Assembly (NCBI GenBank): GCA_963580285.1
Contig: CAUZLF010000710.1
Span: 62,001 to 126,000, forward strand
Length of the DNA: 64,000 bases
Reading direction: 5' to 3'
Source of the DNA: Lucinisca nassula
Taxonomy: Eukaryota > Mollusca > Bivalvia > Lucinida > Lucinidae
The first letter of the stretch is position 1. Each line of letters opens with the position of its first letter. The translations under genes were made by a program, and so were the position numbers. The notes beneath the pieces were generated by a model. The model saw only the letters and a list, made by a program, of their open reading frames with translations, ran no database searches and was not told the origin of the DNA. Below are positions 1 to 10,525 of the stretch, in pieces.

Positions 1-1060
1 CGTCCGTCCGTCCGTCCGTAAACTTTTCGTTTCCGGATAACTCCTCCTACAGTTTTCATCCGATCAAGCTGAAACTTGGTAGGTAGTAAGACCATGATGT
101 GTAGATGTGCGTAAAGTTTCGAGAATCAACGTCCGCCAAATATTAACAGAGTTATGCCCCTTTGTATTTTTTGTAAACATTTTCGTTTCCGATAACTCCT
201 CCTACAGTTTTCATCCGATCAAGTTGAAACTTGGTAGGTAGTAAGACCATGATGTGTAGATGTGCATAAAGTTTCGAGAATCAACGTCCGCCAAATATTA
301 ACAGAGTTATGCCCCTTTGAAATTTTTGTAAACATTTTCGTTTCCGGAAAACTCCTCCTACAGTTTTCATCCGATCAAGCTGAAACTTGGTAGTTAGTAA
401 GACCATGATGTGTAGATGTGCGTAAAGTTTCGAGAATCAACGTCCGCCAAATATTAACAGAGTTATGCCCCTTTGAAATTTTTGTAAACATTTTCGTTTC
501 CGGATAACTCCTCCTACAGTTTTCATCCGATCAAGTTGAAACTTGGTAGGTAGTAAGACCATGATGTGTAGATGTGCATAAAGTTTCGAGAATCAACGTC
601 CGCCAAATATTAACAGAGTTATGCCCCTTTGAAATTTTTATAAACATTTTCGTTTCCGGATAACTCCTCCTACAGTTTTCATCCGATCAAGCTGAAATTT
701 GGTAGTTAGTAAGACCATGATGTGTAGATGTGCGTAAAGTTTCGAGAATCAACGTCCGCCAAATATTAACAGAGTTATGCCCCTTTGAAATTTTTGTAAA
801 CATTTTCGTTTCCGGATAACTCCTCCTACAGTTTTCATCCGATCAAGCTGAAATTTGGTAGTTAGTAAGACCATGATGTGTAGATGTGCGTAAAGTTTCG
901 AGAATCAACGTCCGCCAAATATTAACAGAGTTATGCCCCTTTGAAATTTTTGTAAACATTTTCGTTTCCGGATAACTCATCCTACAGTTTTCATCCGATC
1001 AAGCTGAAACTTGGTAGGTAGTAAGACCATGATGTGTAGATGTGCGTAAAGTTTCGAGAA
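1..1060 (+). repeat. Tandem array, about 156-bp monomer, seven copies
   Basis: The monomer repeats with high identity from a CGTC microsatellite at 1-18 to about 1060. Its starts (CGTTTCCGGATAACTCCTCC) fall near 27, 183, 340, 493, 651, 807 and 962. Monomers differ by scattered substitutions (GGTAGGTAG versus GGTAGTTAG). It has the layout of the central array of a Helentron-type non-autonomous element: GTCC microsatellite, tandem core, then a 3' hairpin tail. The 5' head lies outside the window. Confidence 0.9.
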
Positions 1061-1474
1061 TTATCGGGTTAAAGGTTAAGCAAATGCTATAAGTGCTCGT
1101 TTTTATGTGTTGTAAATAACTGATGAGATTAATTCTAGTTCTAAGCTGCCTGCTGTGGAAAGAGCAATACAGGGAAAAGGAAGAAATCTCTGTGATGCCC
1201 TAGCTCTGGCTTGGCACTGTGCATGCTCTTCTTGCATTTGCTGTCACCCATTGAAACGGGAAAAATTGTTCCACCATCAATGAATTCTGTTTTAAGGTTT
1301 CAGTCTACCAAATATGAATTTGCCACGGGCGTATAATGCCCCGCTTGCGGAGCTCTTGTTATTTTACTTTTGGTCCTTTGAGATCAGCGTAAATATTCTG
1401 AGAAATCAGAAATAAATTATTGGTTTAGACTCATATTCTAGACAGGTTTTTAATTATTTGGACCCCATTTTCAT
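1061..1474 (+). other. 3' part of the tandem-array element, then unassigned AT-rich DNA
   Basis: At 1322-1367 the sequence has a GC hairpin followed by GAGCTCTTGTT. This resembles the tails of the other tandem-repeat elements in the window (hairpin then CTCTTGTT), so the element of 1-1060 probably ends here. From 1368 to 1474 I see nothing recognisable. Confidence 0.5.
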
Positions 1475-1664
1475 TTATATCAGTCTTTGAATCGACTGCA
1501 TATTCGAAGTTCGCAAAATTGCAGTACGTTTCCTCTGGCTTTCGTTGCCGGATCATTACAGGGTCACTGATGAGGCTTTTTTAGCCGAAACTACGTAGTA
1601 TGACCCATCTTCTTTCTTATGAATGTTTTCATTACTCTTAAAGGAACTCATTTTAGATTTTTAT
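1475..1664 (+). mobile_element. 190-bp hammerhead-ribozyme repeat unit, copy 1
   Basis: It is nearly identical over its whole length to 40656-40847, which has a clear target duplication. It runs from TTATATCAGTCTTTGAATC to the T/A-rich end after AAAGGAACTCATTTT and carries the hammerhead at 1561-1606. Its right end abuts the LINE relic that follows. Small retroelements carrying type I hammerheads (retrozymes, Penelope-like LTRs) are known in metazoans, and this is consistent with a solo or truncated form. Confidence 0.75.
1561..1606 (+). ncRNA. Type I hammerhead ribozyme motif, copy 1
   Basis: Stem I is GGGTCA (1561-1566) with TGACCC (1601-1606), six perfect pairs. Next come core CTGATGA (1567-1573), stem-loop II GGCTTTTTTAGCC (1574-1586) and core GAAA (1587-1590). 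A very short stem III lies in the palindrome ACTACGTAGT (1590-1599). The cleavage triplet is GTA, with the cut expected after 1600. All invariant core bases are present. A short stem III is typical of hammerheads in Penelope-like elements, which may act as dimers. Activity is inferred. Confidence 0.88.
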
Positions 1665-2035
1665 TGTGCTGTAAAATAAAACAATTCTTTTGGCCACTAA
1701 ACGTGTACATTCAAAGAAAAAGTGTTCTGCACTTTCAACACTTCTGAGACAATCACATAATGGATTGTCTCGATTGTGGTTATTATAGAGGTCTAAGTTT
1801 AAGTTGCTACTGTAGTTGCAACTAGCGTGCAGGATGGACAATTTTCTGTTTCTCTGTATATAATATATTGGAACTTTCGATATTGCTTGTGAACGTAAGG
1901 CGTAACTAAAAGAACTCAAAGTGGGTTTCATGCGTGTACTAGGATCAAGATAGTTCCACAGGGATGCAGGATTGTTTATACGTGGCCCTCCGTGCAGATG
2001 GCACTGAAATATTACTGGAATCTCTTAAATCATAC
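1653..2035 (-). pseudogene. LINE ORF2 C-terminal relic (cysteine/histidine region)
   Basis: The minus frame is open from about 2035 down to a stop at 1653. It encodes NPASLWNYLDPSTR and then a C-x-C, H, C cluster around NPLCDCLRSVESAEHFFFEC. This cysteine-rich pattern after the RT domain is typical of non-LTR retrotransposon C-termini. No RT core is attached, so it is a fragment. It adjoins a hammerhead unit on the opposite strand. Confidence 0.65.
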
Positions 2036-2039
2036 CGTG

Positions 2040-2160
2040 AAACTTCACTGACTGGGGGGGGGGGGGGGATTAACTCAAAGATATATGACGACACTGCGCC
2101 GTTAACTGACCTTTACATAAATTTTTAGTTTCTGATTAGTACGCCTTGATTGTAATGTCT
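2040..2160. other. Poly-G tract and unassigned spacer
   Basis: An uninterrupted run of G lies at 2055-2068. No feature is recognised in the rest. Confidence 0.4.
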
Positions 2161-2430
2161 CCCAGCCAAATTCTTTATAAAAATAGAAGTAAAGGCAACG
2201 ATCAGGAATTGATACAATTAACCAGCGGCTCCTATCAGAAACACCAAAGGGAAAGAATTCGAAAGACAAACATGAAACAACAGATCCTAATGAAACACCA
2301 ATAGCAGAAAGCCAAAAGGACAGTTACTTTCCCACATAATGGCCAATTGGCTATCCAAAACAAAATAACATAAGCGTTGCAAACAATCAAAGACAAACCA
2401 TAACAAAAATTAACCGCGACAGAAGAATTA
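2160..2430 (-). repeat. 450-bp dispersed repeat (family C), fragment
   Basis: It matches, on the minus strand, the sequence at 6300-6615, 10140-10420, 11300-11545 and 60600-60735 (shared blocks TTTTGTGGGAAAGTAACTGT and CCCTTTGGTGTTTCTGATGG). Several copies keep an open frame rich in F, W, L and C, but the frame is not recognisable as a protein and is probably incidental. Confidence 0.75.
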
Positions 2431-2614
2431 ACCGCTTGCATGCATGGTAGTTAACCCAATCACGGTTGACCACTTTGCTTCCCTCAATAATTTCACGCCG
2501 GTGGGTCAGGCCTCAGATTCTATGACGGTTCCAGTGTAAAGTAGAAGTAAAAGGCTTATTGAGAATTAGAGAGATCTAATTCTAGGCAATGTTGGCTGAT
2601 GCCTGATGCTCTAT

Positions 2615-2850
2615 CTCTGATCGGGCCCATCGGAGACTAACTGTTGGTTTTCTTTTGCGCCAGCTTTTCAGCGGATTCTTGCTGTCGAGCTCTCACCGTC
2701 GTATCATCTCTGTGGTTGTTTGATGATTTGTCTTCACGGAGATGTTGCACTGATGAGTTAGGAGGCCTTCATGCGGACTGAACAAAGTATTTGTCTAAAT
2801 CGCGATGGAAATAAGGGCGCGGACTGTGGCCACGTAAAATCGATTTAAAC
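2615..2850 (+). repeat. Family C repeat, upstream portion
   Basis: The blocks CTAACTGTTGGTTTTCTTTTG and GATGAGTTAGGAGGCCTTCATG also occur at 5500-5640 (reverse) and 6690-6850. They place this as the 5' half of the family C repeat. The CTGATGAG here lacks the GAAA core partner and is not a hammerhead. Confidence 0.65.
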
Positions 2851-4557
2851 AATTTGGTCTTAACAGCTGGAAGAAAGTAACACGTTTTGAGAAGTTTGTA
2901 AATAAGTTCTAAGAAATGTAAACAAATGCATATCTGTAAATGACAGCTATGATGGTCTCGGACATTACCATACACGGTAAATTGACATGTGGTGCCGTTT
3001 TACCATTTGTGCCTGTAAAATTGAAAATGAATCCTATATTATATTTGGTGTATCTAGTTAACATAATCAATTGTAAATCAGCATATCATAAAATATACAT
3101 ATTTATTTTAGGTAGGGATGTTCGATACAATTTGTAATGTTCGATACCATAATTTTAGTAGCATAAACTGCACATACAATGTTTTTCTAACATTCAAAAT
3201 ATGCGTTTGGAAGTACAAATTGGAGAGTTAAAATGCCTTCTTAACATAGCACATTTTATATTGAAAAGTACTCATTCTGGCAAATAATGTTTGAAGAAAA
3301 GATTGTAAGCTATCGGGCTCAAATCCAAATTCAAAAGTAAGTAATATTAAACCAACATTGTTACCGTATGCAGCTATTGGTAGAGATCTAGCAAACGTGT
3401 ATATCATTAAACGTGTTCATCTTACACAACTAAGGTTGCACAATACAAAATGTTACATTTATTTGCAGTCATTATCCCTGGGCAGTCAACATACCAAACC
3501 TGTCATGTTCGATACCAAATGTAGCGGACATTTCATCGCATACAACCACTGCTTATTGCAATAGAATAATGATCTTGCAAGCATGTAAATGTTGTTCATT
3601 AATATTGATTTTTGGTGGCATATTCTTAATTGAACAATATTGTTGTGGCAAATAATATTGGAAAAAGGCAAAAAGTTTCTATGTAGATATTTAAAAACAA
3701 AATATGACTTATAATTTGTCTTTACTGTGGTATTGTCTGCCGACTCCCTCATCCATCAAAAACCGGAAAAGACAACCATGCCATATGCAGACATTTTCTA
3801 CTAAGTAATCTGGTAATGGAAAACGGTGCTACGTGCGAACAATGTGATCAAACGTTTAGACTAACAGTTGTCGGTATTGAACATTACCGGTCTCGAACAT
3901 TACAAAACATTGGAAATGAGGGAATTTCAACATCAAAATATTAGGCCCGTTCCAGATGATGTGTCACTCATTTCGGGAGTTTCTTTCAATCTATCATTTT
4001 TTTTTGTCGATACATACGTAATAAGCCTGGTATAATGATCGCGAACATTGCTTGCATTTTTGCAACAAATTCATGCACATTTTTGTATGACATGTATTTT
4101 TGATTTCCTATTGTACAGGTAGCATCAAACGATCTTATATGCTTATTATAATATCAAATCACGATTTGGTCACGTTCTTGTGTATAAAAACCTAAACGTT
4201 GTTTTGAAATATCAAGAAGAAAAACGTCGTCTCGTACATTACAATGCTTAAATAAATTTCGGCGACAGCCATAATCGGTGAGAAATACTTCGTAAGACTC
4301 CATGAGGTCGTGCTAAAGTTAGATATTTCCCTACCCAGAATATGTAAGTTTTATGGAAACTACGTAACCCTTTCATTTCTAGTGAACTTGCAAATTTGTA
4401 AATGTCCAAACAAAGAAAACTCGAAAAGCGACAGTCTCGAACATTACAAAACCAGGTTTTCCCGCGGCTCATTTTCTTTGAAAAGGTACTTTTCGACAGG
4501 AGGTTTATCATTGTATTTTGGGGACTTGTTGTTCTGTCATGTAAACGTATGCATAGG
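2851..4557. other. AT-rich tract with recurrent TCTCGAACATTAC-type motif
   Basis: No gene is recognised. The short motif (T/C)TCGAACATTAC or its complement recurs near 2956, 3118-3150, 3505, 3880-3905, 4228 and 4433, in both orientations. The spacing is irregular, so it is not a tandem array. It could be sub-terminal sites of an unrecognised transposon. Confidence 0.45.
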
Positions 4558-5140
4558 TTAAAAATGACTGCCTGATTTCAGAAAATGTACGGCGACTGTA
4601 ATATCCCAATTCATTTGAGAATGAGTGAAAAACGGGGGCCTCGGTATCAGAAGGATCAAGCCATCGAAATAGGTATTATCAATATTTAATAAATTACCCA
4701 AGTATCTAGAAGTGGAGCTAAAAGCTTCAATGATTTCAGACTGGTTTTCAGCAGAAAGGGACATCATGAAGTCTCTCTCATAACAAAACAAAAACAAATC
4801 AGCGACGAGTGGTGCGCAATTAGTACCCATCGGGATACCCACAACTTGTCTAAATAACTTAGTACCAAATCTTATATAAATATTGTCAAGTAGAAAGGTG
4901 AGAGCTTCACACACTTTCTGACATGACCATAAAGTATAATTTTTATGCTCTTCAGAAGTGAAAAACGCATTTCTTACATTACATGCAAATAGAGGGGGTC
5001 TTCCCTATGAAATGTCCATTCAATTAAATCATTAAGTTTTTCTTTTATAAGATTATGTGGAAGTGTTGTGTAAAGGGTGGAAAATTGATAAGTAGACAGA
5101 CTTGAAGCACGAAAACGCCTGGATTTCAATGTATTTAAAG
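4558..5140 (-). pseudogene. Penelope-like element reverse transcriptase relic 1
   Basis: The minus strand reads FSTLYTTLPHNLIKEKL, then after a frameshift near 4985 a TSEEHKNYTLWSC stretch, then VVGIPMGTNCAPLVADLF. These are hallmark blocks of Penelope-like RTs. The expected YLDDLLN box reads YLGNLLN, so both catalytic aspartates are lost. The Asp expected before FSTLYTT is also replaced (YQFSTLYT). After the DD box the frame is deleted. The copy is dead. Its 5' side is joined to a family C repeat. Confidence 0.88.
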
Positions 5141-5650
5141 TAGAAGTAAAACAAAGATCAGGAATCGATACAATTAACTTACTCCACCCATCAAAGACAC
5201 CAAAGGGAAAGAAACACAAACATTAAGCGACCAGACCATAAAAGAAGGCCATAAGGACAGTTACTTTCTCACAAAATGGCCATATGGCCATCCAAAATAA
5301 AAAGACACAAGTGATACACACAGTAAGTAACAAACAACAATATTATAAATCGCCACAGAAGACCCGCCTTGGAACGGTCAGTGGAAAGATTTCCACTTGG
5401 GGGGGGGGGGGAGGGGGGGGGGGGGCTTAAATCGATTTTACGTGGCCACAATCCTCGCCCTTACTTCCGTCGCGATTCAGACAAATAATTTGTTCAGTCC
5501 GCATGAAGGCCTCCTAACTCATCAGTGCAACATCTCCGTGAACACAAACAATCAAAGAACCACAGAGGTGAGACAACGGTGAGGACTCGACAGCAAGAAA
5601 CCACTGAAATGCTGGAGCAAAAGAAAACCAACAGTTAGACTCCGATGACT
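5141..5650 (-). repeat. Family C repeat copy
   Basis: Read on the minus strand it runs from CTAACTGTTGGTTTTCTTTTG (about 5640) through the GATGAGTTAGGAGGCC block and a G-rich tract at 5400-5428 to TTCCTGATCTTTGTTTTACT near 5150. It is one of the more complete copies. Confidence 0.75.
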
Positions 5651-5750
5651 TCATTAGAATTTTTTACATACCAAAACAAATTTCTACCTGATCATTCGAA
5701 GACTTCGTCGCAATATTTTATCACATGCTTTTTGATGGCAGTCAAACATG

Positions 5751-6067
5751 TTTGTTTGTTTGTTTGTTTGTTTGTTTGTTTGAGGCTTAACGTCCCCGTC
5801 AACACTGTAAAGGTCATTTTGGAGACGTTGCTTCCAATTTTGTGGGACTTTTACCCGACATTGAGATGAAATGACATCTCAAGCCCTGTCGCCCAATGAA
5901 ACCAATAGGGTTTATTAGCATGGGCGGTCCGCCTCGCACCGCGGTTCCTGGACAGGCTTAGATCCTCTAAGCGGTTTACCAGTACTAGTGGGCGGGCCGG
6001 ATTCAGCTCTGAGCGGAAGCATCGTGCAGCCCATATATTTCTTCAAGCCCCTATGGGCGGGAGCGAT
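5751..6067 (-). mobile_element. 300-bp A-tailed retroposon (SINE-A) with 13-bp TSD
   Basis: On the minus strand it starts near GCCCATAGGGGCTTGAAG and ends in a (CAAA)n tail (TTTG repeats on the plus strand at 5751-5784). It is flanked by a perfect 13-bp duplication GCAGTCAAACATG at 5738-5750 and 6068-6080. This defines the family boundaries. About 20 copies or fragments occur in the window. I see no clear tRNA A/B boxes in the head, so its promoter ancestry is open. Confidence 0.85.
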
Positions 6068-6080
6068 GCAGTCAAACATG

Positions 6081-6250
6081 AAGTTAATAATTTGGAGAGT
6101 TCAGTCGTGGTATAAGAGCTTGAATTTGCAATAAACCGTGCTTTGTATGGTCTTTTATGGAGTTTAGATAAAATTCGGGTTCCGATAGACCGTGTTGCAG
6201 AAGAGATTTAAGTCCAATATTGAATTTTGAAATTAAATCAGAATGGCGTC
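6081..6250 (-). pseudogene. Penelope-like element C-terminal fragment
   Basis: The minus frame reads YRRHSDLISKFNIGLKSLL and then GLSEPEFY. This resembles the region after the RT domain in Penelope-like proteins. The SINE-A insertion at 5751-6067 sits directly beside it, so the fragment was part of the SINE target. Confidence 0.6.
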
Positions 6251-6264
6251 TATAAAGGTTTAGA

Positions 6265-6660
6265 AAGGCTTTATTTGTCTAAATCGCGACGGAAGTAAGG
6301 GGCGAGGATTGTCCCCCCCCCCCCACCACCAGTGGAATTCGGTTCCGCTGACCGTTCCAAGGCGGTGTTCTTCTGTCGCGGTTTATTTTTGTTATGGTTT
6401 GTCTTTGGATGTTTGTGTCGGTTATGTTATTTTATTTTGGATAGCCTATTGGCCATTTTGTGGGAAAGTAACTGTCCTTTTGGCTTTCCGCTGTTGGTGT
6501 TTCCATTAGGGTCTGTTGTTTCATGTTTGTGTGTTTTTCCCTTTGGTGTTTCTGATGGGAGCTGTAGGTTGATTGTAACGATTCCTGATCATTGCCCCCA
6601 CTTCTATTTTGCATAGTTTATGGTACCGATAACCCTGATTAAGAAGTTAAGCAATTAACA
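6265..6660 (+). repeat. Family C repeat copy
   Basis: It shares the C-run at 6313-6324, GTTCCAAGGCGGT, TTGTGGGAAAGTAACTGTCC and the end TTCCTGATCATTGCC with the other family C copies. One frame is open across most of it, but neighbours of the family do not keep it. Confidence 0.75.
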
Positions 6661-7483
6661 ATTTATTACGAGTGTTGGGCCCATCGGAGTCTAACTGTTA
6701 GTTTTCTTTTGCTCCAGCATTTCAGTGGTATCTTGCTGTTGAGTCCTCCCGTCGAGTCCTCACCGTTGTCTCACCTCTGTGGTTCTTTGATTATGTGTGT
6801 TCACGGAGGTGTTGCACTGATGAGTTAGGAGGCCTTCATGCGGACTGAACATATTATTTGTCTAAATCGCGACGGAAGTAAGAGCGAGGATTGTGGCCAC
6901 GTAAAATCGATTAACCCCCACCCCCCAGTGGAAATCTTTCCACTGACCGTTCCAAGGCGGTTCTTCTGTGGTGGTTTATTTATGTTGTTGTTTGTAGAAA
7001 TCTTCCACTGACCGTTCCAAGGCGGTTCTTCTATGGCGATTTATTTATGTTGTTGTTTGTTACTTACTGTGTGAATCACTTGTGTCTTTTAATTTTGGAT
7101 GGCCATATGGCCAATTTGTGGGAAAGTAACTGTCCTTATGGCCTTCCTTTGTTTAGGTTTCCATTTTGGTCTGGTCGCTTAATGTTTGTATTTCTTTCCC
7201 TTTGGTGTCTTTTATGGGTGGAGTAAGTTAATTGTATCAATTCCTGATCTTTGTTTTACTTCTACTTTACTGTGTGTATCACTTGTGTCTTTTTATTTTG
7301 GATGGCCATATGGCCAATTTTGTGGGAAAGTAACTGTCCTTATGGCCTTCCTTTGTTTAGGTTTCCATTATGGTCTGGTCGCATAATGTCTGTGTTTCTT
7401 TCCCTTTGGTGTCTTTGATGGGTGGAGTAAGTTAATTGTATCGACTCCTGATCTTTGTTTTACTTCTACTTTGAACTCAGTTA
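6661..7483 (+). repeat. Family C repeat copy with internal tandem duplication
   Basis: The upstream half (6690-6900) is followed by the downstream half. The segment with GATGGCCATATGGCCAATTT occurs twice (near 7097 and 7302), as does the block around GATTTATTTATGTTGTTGTTTG. The copy ends at the Penelope-like relic 2 border near 7483. Confidence 0.7.
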
Positions 7484-7881
7484 CATGACTACACACTCTG
7501 GCAAATCGAATTAATGGCGAAATATAAACGCCATAGGATGCCGCAAGAGGAACATCATCATTTAAAAAGGAAAATTTATAATCTCAAAATCAAAATCATT
7601 GCGTTTATCATAAATTTTGCAAGAAACAAACCCATCTACAATAGATAGATGTAAATCCAAAAAAACGGGGCCTCTGTATCAAAAGAATGTGTCTTATTTA
7701 ACTGAAGTTCTGGGGGATAAATTTGACTGATCAAACCATCGAAATAGGAATTGTCAATATTTAATAAATCATCCAAATATCTAAAAGTTGAGCTTAAAGC
7801 TTCAATGATTTCAGATTGGTTTTCAGCAGAAAGGGACATCGTGAAGTCTCTCTCATAACAAAACAAAAATAAATCGTTCAA
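7484..7881 (-). pseudogene. Penelope-like element reverse transcriptase relic 2
   Basis: The minus strand reads DLFLFCYERDF, then YLDDLLNIDNSYFDGL (catalytic YLDD intact), then YPPELQLNKT. After frameshifts near 7665 and 7560 it continues as KIYDKRNDFDFEIINFPF and ASYGVYISPLIRFARVCSH. All are characteristic Penelope-like RT blocks. It is truncated on the N-terminal side at 7881 and lacks the fingers and any endonuclease, so it is defective. Confidence 0.88.
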
Positions 7882-8447
7882 GAGATCGACACTGGCCTAG
7901 TTAAACCACTGACAATCGTTGCTGCTTTATTTTGAAGCTTTTTTAAACTACTAGACTGTCCAAAACAATACTAGAATACTACAAACGAGGTCGAACATAT
8001 ATGACATAGATTTGATTCAATGTTGTTCTGGAAAATCATATTTTAGTTTTCTCATTATTCCAACAATTCTAGAAGCTGAGCTAAGTATAGATTCAATGTG
8101 CTCTTTGCAAAGTTAAACATCTTTAATGATCTCTTTATTTATTTATAGTTTTGTTTTGTTCACTGTATAGCGTTTTAGGCATTTAATGTTTTCTGATCAC
8201 ACCAATTACCCATGACGCTAGACTTTCTTGATTATTTATTTATTTATTTATTACCAGTACTGATTAATGATTTTGTGCTTTCCTTCTTTCATTTTTTTAA
8301 TTGTACTAATACTCTGTTTTTGTTATTATATTATTTTTTCAGACAAGTACCCTTGAAGCTTTATATTGCAAACATAGGTTGTGGGTGCTCGTTACAGCTG
8401 CCATATTAAAGCTGTTTTAACGAGCACTTGAATGTAAATAAGAAAAC
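7882..8447. other. AT-rich spacer with a short hairpin
   Basis: Nothing coding is recognised. An imperfect hairpin, GTGCTCGTTACAGCTG paired with GCTGTTTTAACGAGCAC, lies at 8376-8432. It belongs to the 'tactcgttagaaccgcc' palindrome family seen elsewhere (10732, 49285, 60388). Confidence 0.4.
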
Positions 8448-8512
8448 GGGATTCGAACCCACGACTCGCGATCCCGACGCGGACGCTCTACCACTGAGCT
8501 ATCGGGACTAGT
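8448..8512 (-). repeat. tRNA-derived SINE head
   Basis: The minus strand shows a Pol III A box (TAGCTCAGTGGTAGAGCG) and a B box (GGGTTCGAATCCCG) at tRNA spacing. The acceptor arm does not close and the surroundings are repetitive, so it is a SINE head or pseudo-tRNA rather than a functional tRNA. Confidence 0.7.
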
Positions 8513-8576
8513 GCCAACTTCAGTAATTTTAGTGTAACAAGTCCTAGTCACACCACTCCGAGTGACCATTTTTAAA

Positions 8577-8692
8577 GAATCCGGCTCGTTTCGCCGGGTC
8601 GTTTTGCACTGAGAAGTTTCGCCCCGATTTCGGGGATGGGTCGTTTCGCCCTGATCGGATGAGTCGTTTCGCCCGTGAGTCGGTTCGCAATT
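8577..8692 (-). repeat. GGCGAAACGACC-type minisatellite
   Basis: A degenerate unit of about 12-20 bp (TCGTTTCGCCC on the plus strand) repeats about six times. The same unit appears at 12305-12545 and 14223-14480, each time next to a tRNA-SINE or LINE. Confidence 0.7.
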
Positions 8693-8698
8693 ATATTT

Positions 8699-8905
8699 TT
8701 AAGGGAGTGACAAACAGAATGGATGGGTAAACTGACAAACGGACAAATGAGTGAATGAATGAATGGAGTCATGCATTGGTAGATGGATGGATGGACGAAC
8801 GGACGAACGAAGAGGATAAATGAATGAATGAATGAATGAATGAATGAATGAATGAATGAATGGATGGAGTGTATAGGTACATGGAACGGACGAATGGATG
8901 GATGG
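8699..8905 (+). repeat. (AATG)n / (GGAT)n microsatellite
   Basis: A perfect AATG run lies around 8818-8862. It is flanked by degenerate GATGGATGGACGAACGGACG repeats. Confidence 0.95.
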
Positions 8906-8906
8906 A

Positions 8907-9105
8907 TGTTTGTTTGATTTGAGGTTTACCGTCCCCGTCAACACTGTAAAGGTCATTTTGGAGACGTTGCTTCCAATTTTGGGGGACGTTTACCCGACAT
9001 TGACATGAAATGACACCTCAAACCCTGCCGCCCAATGAAACCAATAGGGTTTATAAGCATGGACAGTGCGACTCACACCGCTTTGCCTGGGCAGGCTTAG
9101 ACGTT
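8907..9105 (-). mobile_element. SINE-A, partial copy
   Basis: The plus strand reads GTTTGATTTGAGGTTTACCG through ATGAAATGACACCTC to GCCTGGGCAGGCTTAG, where it switches to family C sequence. It is the tail half of the element. Confidence 0.85.
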
Positions 9106-9574
9106 GTTTCGTCTCTGTGGTTGTTTGATTTTTTTTGTTCGAGGATATGTTGCACTGATGAGTTAGGAGGCCTTCGTGTGGACTGAACAAATTATTTGTC
9201 TTAATCGCGAGGGAGGTGGGGGCGAGGATTGTGGCCGCGTGGGGTCCATTTAAGCCCCCCACCCCCACCCCCCCCACCCCCCCCCCCGAGGAGTTCGTTT
9301 CCGCTGGCCGTTCCGGGACGGTGTTTCTTCGGTCGCGGTTTATTTTTGGTGTGGTTTGTCTTTGGGTATTTGTGTCGATTGTGTTGTTATGTTTTGGATG
9401 GCCATGGCCTGTTGGCCATTTTGTGGGAAAATGGCTGTCCTTTTGGCTTTCCGCTCTTGGTGTTTCTGTTGGGGTCTGTTGCTTCGTGTTTGTGTTTCTT
9501 TCTCTTTGGTGTCTCTGATGGGTGCTGTGGGTTAATTGAATCGATTCATGATCATTGCCTCCGCTTCTTCTTTT
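9106..9574 (+). repeat. Family C repeat copy
   Basis: It has the full upstream-downstream order, with a C-rich tract at 9256-9290. It ends at TTCATGATCATTGCCTCC. Confidence 0.75.
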
Positions 9575-9680
9575 TATATCCTCTAAGCAGTTTACCAGTA
9601 CACGTGTGCGGGTCGGTTTCAGCTCTGCGTAGAAGCATCATGCAGACCATCTTTTTCTTCAAGCCCCGATGGGCGGGGCC
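9575..9680 (-). mobile_element. SINE-A, head fragment
   Basis: The plus strand reads from CTCTAAGCAGTTTACCAGTA to AAGCCCCGATGGGCGGGG. Together with 8907-9105 it may be one element split by the family C copy between them. Confidence 0.75.
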
Positions 9681-9799
9681 AGGATGGATGGATGGTTGGA
9701 GTAAGTGATTCGTTTGTAGATGGACGGACGGACGAACGGATCTGAATCTGAACTGTTCATGGTGACACATAAATGATACCCACGGAGGGGGATGTACGG

Positions 9800-9901
<102 letters not shown>

Positions 9902-10139
9902 TGTGGTCGTTTTTGCAGTCAGTATAATTCGTTAAGTGTGAAAACAAATGCACGTTAATAACTTCGTCATTTGCTTTGACAAAAGGTATAATCCACTACG
10001 ATAATTCTTAAACACTAACCACACATTGACCGGAGTGAGAATAATTGTGATTGTTAATTTAAGGCGGTGCGTGACTGGAGTTTACAGGGGTATACACTAT
10101 TTTTTCTTATAAGTATGCTAAAGAATATAGATTGTGGGT
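9902..10139. other. Unassigned AT-rich spacer
   Basis: I see no gene or clear repeat here, apart from an 'atagattgtgggtatt' fragment at its end. Confidence 0.3.
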
Positions 10140-10525
10140 ATTTGTTAGAATAGAAGTGAAAGCAATGATTAGGAATCGATACAATCAACCCACAGCTCCC
10201 ATCAGAGATACCAAAGAGAAAGAAGCACAAACATGAAACAACAGACCTAATGTAAACATCAATAGCGGAAAGCCAAAAGGACAGTTACTTTCCCACAAAA
10301 TGTCCAATAGGCTATCCAAAATAAAATAATATAAGCATCACAGACACCCAAAGACAAACTATCACAAAAATAAACCGCGACAGAAGAACTACCTTGGAAC
10401 GGTCAGTGGAAACGAATTCCACTGGGGGCTTAAATCGATTTTACGTGGCCACAATCCTCGCCCTTACTTCCGTCGCGATTTAGACAAATAATTTGTTCAG
10501 TCCGCATGAAAGCCTCCTAACCGCC
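10140..10525 (-). repeat. Family C repeat copy
   Basis: The minus strand runs from the CGACGGAAGTAAGGGCGAGG block (about 10475) to TTCCTAATCATTGCTTTCAC (about 10160), one of the less disrupted copies. Confidence 0.75.

Noticed and set aside
1..1060. CRISPR-like array
   Set aside because: The 156-bp units are contiguous with no unique spacers. It is a satellite-like tandem array in eukaryotic DNA.
2750..2765. Additional hammerhead (CTGATGAG)
   Set aside because: There is no stem II plus GAAA core downstream. The same phrase recurs in family C repeats (6822, 9155) without a core. The CTGATGAG at 63806 also lacks GAAA.
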